Assembly: GCF_001792815.1 (NCBI RefSeq)
Contig: NZ_CP017674.1
Span: 1,178,001-1,242,000 of the forward strand
Source of the DNA: Microbacterium sp. BH-3-3-3
Lineage (GTDB): Bacteria; Actinomycetota; Actinomycetes; Actinomycetales; Microbacteriaceae
Direction: 5' to 3'
Length of the DNA: 64,000 nucleotides
The notes below the pieces were generated by a model that did no database searches, was not told where the DNA came from, and saw only the letters and a program-made list of their open reading frames with translations. The translations under genes were made by a program, and so were the position numbers. Below, piece after piece: positions 59,304-64,000 of this stretch (position 1 is its first letter; the number at the start of each line of letters is the position of its first letter).

Positions 59304-59984
59304 CTACCCGCGCCCTTCGACATCGCCGCCGGGGTCGGGAGCGCGGGCGGCATCGACGGGCGCGGCGAGGTCGTTGCCGCCGCGGAGGATTCGCGTGAGG
59401 AGTCCGTCGAAGAGGAACACCAGGAACGCCATCGACCCGATCACCGGGCTCAGCGCCATCGCGACGAGACCCAGCACCACGGCGCTGAATCCCGCACGCC
59501 CCATGCGACGGGCGTCGTCGCGCGAGAGGTCGGGGATCGCACCGGACCGCGCCGCCCACACCCACTGGATCCAGCCGAGCAGGATCGCGAGGAAGAAGTT
59601 GACGGGCAGCAGCACCCGCCCCAGGAGCAGATCGTCGTAGGTGGTGTTCAGCGACGAGGTGAAAGGCACCAGGACCACGAGCAGCAGGCGGAAGCTGTTG
59701 ATCCACATGCCGAGCGCGTCGATCCGCGCGATGTACTCGAACTGCCGTACGTGCGTCATCCACATGAGGCACAGGAGCAGGAAACTGATGACGAACGAGA
59801 AGACGGGGTGCGCGAGACCCACGAGACCGGCCGCGAGGTCGTCGTTCGTGCGGATCGTCCCCAGCGACTGATCGGTGAGGCCCAGCACGAGCAGGGTCGC
59901 GGCGATCGCGAACACGCCATCGGTGAACGCCTCGGTCCGCCGCGCCGAGAGCGACGCCTCGGGGTGGCTCCTGCGTCGGATCAT
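59304..59984 (-). CDS. TMEM175/DUF1211-like potassium channel
   Basis: A 226-residue protein. RTEAFTDGVFAIAATLLVLG matches the FSDGVFAIAxTLLVLxL pore helix of prokaryotic TMEM175 channels; HPVFSFVISFLLLCLMWMTH is the third-helix pattern. Six membrane helices. Potassium-selective leak is the known activity. It sits between guaB and guaB3 on the same strand, 16 bp ahead of guaB3. Confidence 0.85.
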   Translation of the reverse strand: MIRRRSHPEASLSARRTEAFTDGVFAIAATLLVLGLTDQSLGTIRTNDDLAAGLVGLAHPVFSFVISFLLLCLMWMTHVRQFEYIARIDALGMWINSFRLLLVVLVPFTSSLNTTYDDLLLGRVLLPVNFFLAILLGWIQWVWAARSGAIPDLSRDDARRMGRAGFSAVVLGLVAMALSPVIGSMAFLVFLFDGLLTRILRGGNDLAAPVDAARAPDPGGDVEGRG

Positions 59985-60012
59985 GCGCACAGCGTAGTCG
60001 CGGGAGCGGAAC

Positions 60013-60050
60013 GACGAGGGGCCGGGCAGTCGCCTGCCCGGCCCCTCGTC
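60013..60050 (-). terminator. strong terminator after guaB
   Basis: A perfect 16-bp stem (GACGAGGGGCCGGGCA / its complement) with a 6-nt loop, 9 bp past the guaB stop. Genes downstream on the same strand therefore probably have their own promoter. Confidence 0.85.
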
Positions 60051-60058
60051 AAGCCGCG

Positions 60059-61696
<1,638 letters not shown>

Positions 61697-61813
61697 TCAT
61701 GACACGGTTCGCTAACGACGCGGTCGGCGAAACACCCTCGACACATTACGCTCGTAGCGTCGACCGTCGAAGCTGACGGACGACTTCGTCAGCGCTGCCG
61801 AACTGGAGACTCC

Positions 61814-63160
61814 GTGGGTCATTCCTCCCCCACCGCGACACGATCGCGATCCCTATCCCGCATGGCTGCCGTCGTCTCGCTCCTCGCGAGTGCGATAGCC
61901 GTCCTGAGCCTGCTCTTCGCGTCACCTGCGAGCGCAGCCGCCACCACCGCACCAACACCCGCCGCCACGACCGGAACGGGCGACGTCTCATCGCAGTACA
62001 CGATCGGCGGCATCATCCGCGCCGAGGATGAACCGCTCGAGGGCGTCGAGATCTCGGTCGAGGGCTCCGGCTTCTCGGAGGTCGGCACGACCGGTGCCGA
62101 CGGTCGCTGGTCGGTCGCGGTTCCCGGGCCCGGCAGCTACACCGCCGAGCTCCAGGTCGACACGCTGCCCGACGGTGTCGCACCCCGCGACCCCGACAAC
62201 GTCACGCGTGACGTCACGGTGGGAACGACGAACACGGTCAACGTGCTCTTCCCCACCGGTGAGGGAACGGCGGCGAGCGGCTCGATCTGGGACACGTTGT
62301 TCTCGCGCTTCTTCTACGGCCTCAACTTCGGCCTGCTGCTCGCCCTGGCCGCCATCGGCATCTCGCTGATCTTCGGCACGACGGGCGTCAACAATTTCGC
62401 GCACGGCGAGATGCTCACCTTCGGCGCGATCATCTTCTACATGTTCACGGCCATGGGCTGGAACATCATCCTGGCGGTGCTGCTCACCGTGGCGCTCTCG
62501 GTCGCGCTGGGCTGGACACAGGATGCCGTGCTGTTCAAACCTCTGCGCAAACGCGGGGTGGGGCTGGTCCAAGTGCTGATCGTCACGATCGGTCTGTCGA
62601 TCGTGCTGCGCTACCTGTACCTCTACTTCTTCGACGGCGGCACGCGCAACATCGACACCGGCATCACCGACAACGTCACGATCGGCCCGGTGACGGTCAC
62701 GCTCACCTCGATCATCAGCATGGGCGTCAGCGTGGTCATGCTCGGCGCGGTGGCCTACTTCCTGACCCGAACCCGCATCGGCAAGGCCACCCGCGCCGTC
62801 AGCGACAACGCGTCGCTCGCCGCGGCATCCGGCATCAACGTCGACCGCGTCATCCGCATCGTCTGGATGCTGGCCGGTGGCCTGACGGGCCTCTCGGGCG
62901 TCCTCTACGGCCTGTACCGCGGCGTCACCTGGGACATGGGCTTCGCGATCCTGCTGCTGCTGTTCGCCGCCGTCACCCTCGGCGGCCTGGGCAGTGCCTT
63001 CGGCGCCCTGGTCGGTTCGCTGATCATCGGCATCATCACGGAACTGTCCACCATCGTCATCCCACCCGACCTCCGGTACGCGGTGGCCCTGATCGTGCTC
63101 ATCGGCGTGCTGCTCTTCCGGCCGCAAGGTGTGCTCGGTCGTAAAGAGCGGATCGGTTGA
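61814..63160 (+). CDS. livH: branched-chain amino-acid ABC permease LivH with N-terminal extracellular domain
   Basis: A 448-residue protein. The last ~290 residues are a normal LivH permease (GLLLALAAIGISLIFGTTGV, NNFAHGEMLTFGAIIFYMFT, LGGLGSAFGALVGSLIIGII). It is preceded by a signal peptide (VVSLLASAIAVLSLLFASPASA) and a ~80-residue beta domain like carboxypeptidase-regulatory/CNA-B folds (GGIIRAEDEPLEGVEISVEG, DGRWSVAVPGPGSYTAELQV). GTG 61814. The extra domain is placed outside the membrane and could touch the binding protein or wall. livM follows after 11 nt. Confidence 0.9.
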   Translation: MGHSSPTATRSRSLSRMAAVVSLLASAIAVLSLLFASPASAAATTAPTPAATTGTGDVSSQYTIGGIIRAEDEPLEGVEISVEGSGFSEVGTTGADGRWSVAVPGPGSYTAELQVDTLPDGVAPRDPDNVTRDVTVGTTNTVNVLFPTGEGTAASGSIWDTLFSRFFYGLNFGLLLALAAIGISLIFGTTGVNNFAHGEMLTFGAIIFYMFTAMGWNIILAVLLTVALSVALGWTQDAVLFKPLRKRGVGLVQVLIVTIGLSIVLRYLYLYFFDGGTRNIDTGITDNVTIGPVTVTLTSIISMGVSVVMLGAVAYFLTRTRIGKATRAVSDNASLAAASGINVDRVIRIVWMLAGGLTGLSGVLYGLYRGVTWDMGFAILLLLFAAVTLGGLGSAFGALVGSLIIGIITELSTIVIPPDLRYAVALIVLIGVLLFRPQGVLGRKERIG

Positions 63161-63171
63161 GGAACGACGAC

Positions 63172-64000
63172 ATGGACTGGCTTTCAATCTTCAACAACGC
63201 CGCGGGCGAGCTCATCAGCCCGACCACCGCGGCCTACGCCCTCGCCGCGATCGGCCTGAGCGTCCACTTCGGCTACGCGGGTCTGCTCAACTTCGGTCAG
63301 GCGGGCTTCATGGCCGTCGGCGCGTACGCCTTCGCGATCGCGACGCTGTCGTTCTCGGCCCCCGTGTGGCTCGCGATCCTGGTCGCGATCGTCGCCTCGG
63401 TGCTGTTCGCGTTCCTTCTCGGCATCCCGACCCTGCGACTGCGCGCCGACTATCTCGCGATCGTCACCATCGCGGCCGCCGAGATCGTGCGCTACGTCGT
63501 GTCGACCGTCGGCCTGACCAACGTCACGGGCGGCTCGCAGGGCCTCAACGGGTACAACCGCGAGTTCCAGGCGCTGAACCCGCTGCCGGCCGGTACCTAC
63601 GGCATCGGGCCGTGGACCTACTCGGCGAACGACTGGTGGGTCCGCATCTTCGGCTGGGGACTCGTCATCATCGCGACCCTGCTCGTCTACGTGCTCATGC
63701 GCAGCCCCTGGGGCCGTGTGGTCAAGGGCATCCGTGAAGACGAAGACGCGGTGCGCAGCCTCGGCAAGAACGTCTACTCGTACAAGATGCAGGCGCTGGT
63801 GCTCGGCGGTGTCATGGGCGGCCTCGCGGGAGTGATCTTCATCCTCCCCCGCGCCGTGCAGCCCGGGAACTACGGCACCGCGCTCACCTTCTTCGTCTGG
63901 ACCGCACTGCTGCTCGGTGGCGCCGCCACCCTGCTCGGACCGATCGTGGGAGCAGCCCTGTTCTGGGTGCTGCTGTCGCTGTCGAACGGCATCATCGTGG
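63172..64000 (+). CDS. livM: branched-chain amino-acid ABC permease LivM (runs off the end)
   Basis: At least 276 residues, no stop before the window edge. Starts MDWLSIFNNAAGELISPTTA, then ALAAIGLSVHFGYAGLLNFG, ADYLAIVTIAAAEIVRYVVS, GRVVKGIREDEDAVRSLGKN (EAA-like loop contacting the ATPase) and KMQALVLGGVMGGLAGVIFI. Typical LivM membrane topology. Expected partners (livG, livF, binding protein) lie beyond the window. Confidence 0.93.
   Translation, partial: MDWLSIFNNAAGELISPTTAAYALAAIGLSVHFGYAGLLNFGQAGFMAVGAYAFAIATLSFSAPVWLAILVAIVASVLFAFLLGIPTLRLRADYLAIVTIAAAEIVRYVVSTVGLTNVTGGSQGLNGYNREFQALNPLPAGTYGIGPWTYSANDWWVRIFGWGLVIIATLLVYVLMRSPWGRVVKGIREDEDAVRSLGKNVYSYKMQALVLGGVMGGLAGVIFILPRAVQPGNYGTALTFFVWTALLLGGAATLLGPIVGAALFWVLLSLSNGIIV

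Overview
The window looks like a chromosomal segment of a high-GC Gram-positive actinobacterium, most likely Microbacterium or a close relative in Microbacteriaceae. The evidence is the GC-rich codon use, the dense GTG/TTG starts, stand-alone LigC and LigD-type polymerases, the guaB/guaB3/guaA neighbourhood, a Zur-box-controlled cysteine-free L36, and strong enrichment of GGATGCC/GGCATCC across the core genes. The species assignment is an inference.

Layout. 0.3-1.3 kb: a membrane-anchored DUF2510-PASTA-Ltp protein. 1.5-9.6 kb: an accessory island of two tail-to-tail cassettes. The right-facing cassette (1.9-4.7 kb) is a very tight operon: a 44-residue ORF, an ImmA/IrrE metallopeptidase, a nucleoside deoxyribosyltransferase-like protein, a deoxynucleoside-kinase-like protein lacking the Walker A lysine, and a uracil-DNA-glycosylase-like protein. 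The left-facing cassette (8.9-5.0 kb) is a Trypco1-type small protein, an AAA ATPase with a C-terminal HTH, and a subtilase, which matches the IetAS-type arrangement. Three copies of one 9-mer sit in the promoter-like gap of this cassette. A decayed IS5-family copy closes the island at 9.0-9.6 kb.

9.8-15.0 kb: assimilatory nitrate uptake and reduction (NarK-type transporter, molybdenum nitrate reductase, NirB-like FAD/[2Fe-2S] electron donor). 15.1-31.8 kb: a LysE exporter, a DadA-like oxidoreductase with a dead Rieske domain, a TetR regulator, an acyl-CoA dehydrogenase, an AI-2E family permease, LigC, a LigD-type polymerase, and three paralogous secreted, sortase-tailed S8/S53-like peptidases. 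One peptidase lies between two exact 35-bp copies of the 3' end of the ligase gene.

31.9-41.8 kb: SseB, PcrA helicase, stress and membrane proteins, a VOC/MarR divergent pair with two perfect operators, an EamA exporter with a GntR regulator, a tRNA-like sequence with a CAT anticodon, an XRE-MNT/HEPN toxin-antitoxin pair and an S4 protein. 41.8-43.9 kb: zinc homeostasis (His-rich protein, zinc-sensor-like ArsR, cysteine-free L36, Zur box, CobW-like protein without a P-loop). 44-55 kb: a secreted orphan, an ABC transporter, an amine-oxidase-like flavoprotein, a glycerophosphodiesterase, a Bax-inhibitor-1 protein, a second LigD-type polymerase, a TetR/metallo-hydrolase pair with a perfect operator, and a glycosyltransferase.

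55.2-61.6 kb: a left-facing GMP-synthesis block (guaB, TMEM175-like, guaB3, SURF1, DUF3817, guaA). 61.8-64.0 kb: the start of a branched-chain amino-acid ABC transporter (LivH with an unusual N-terminal extracellular domain, then LivM running off the end). The most promising candidate for an undescribed system is the 1.9-4.7 kb nucleotide-themed operon facing the subtilase cassette.
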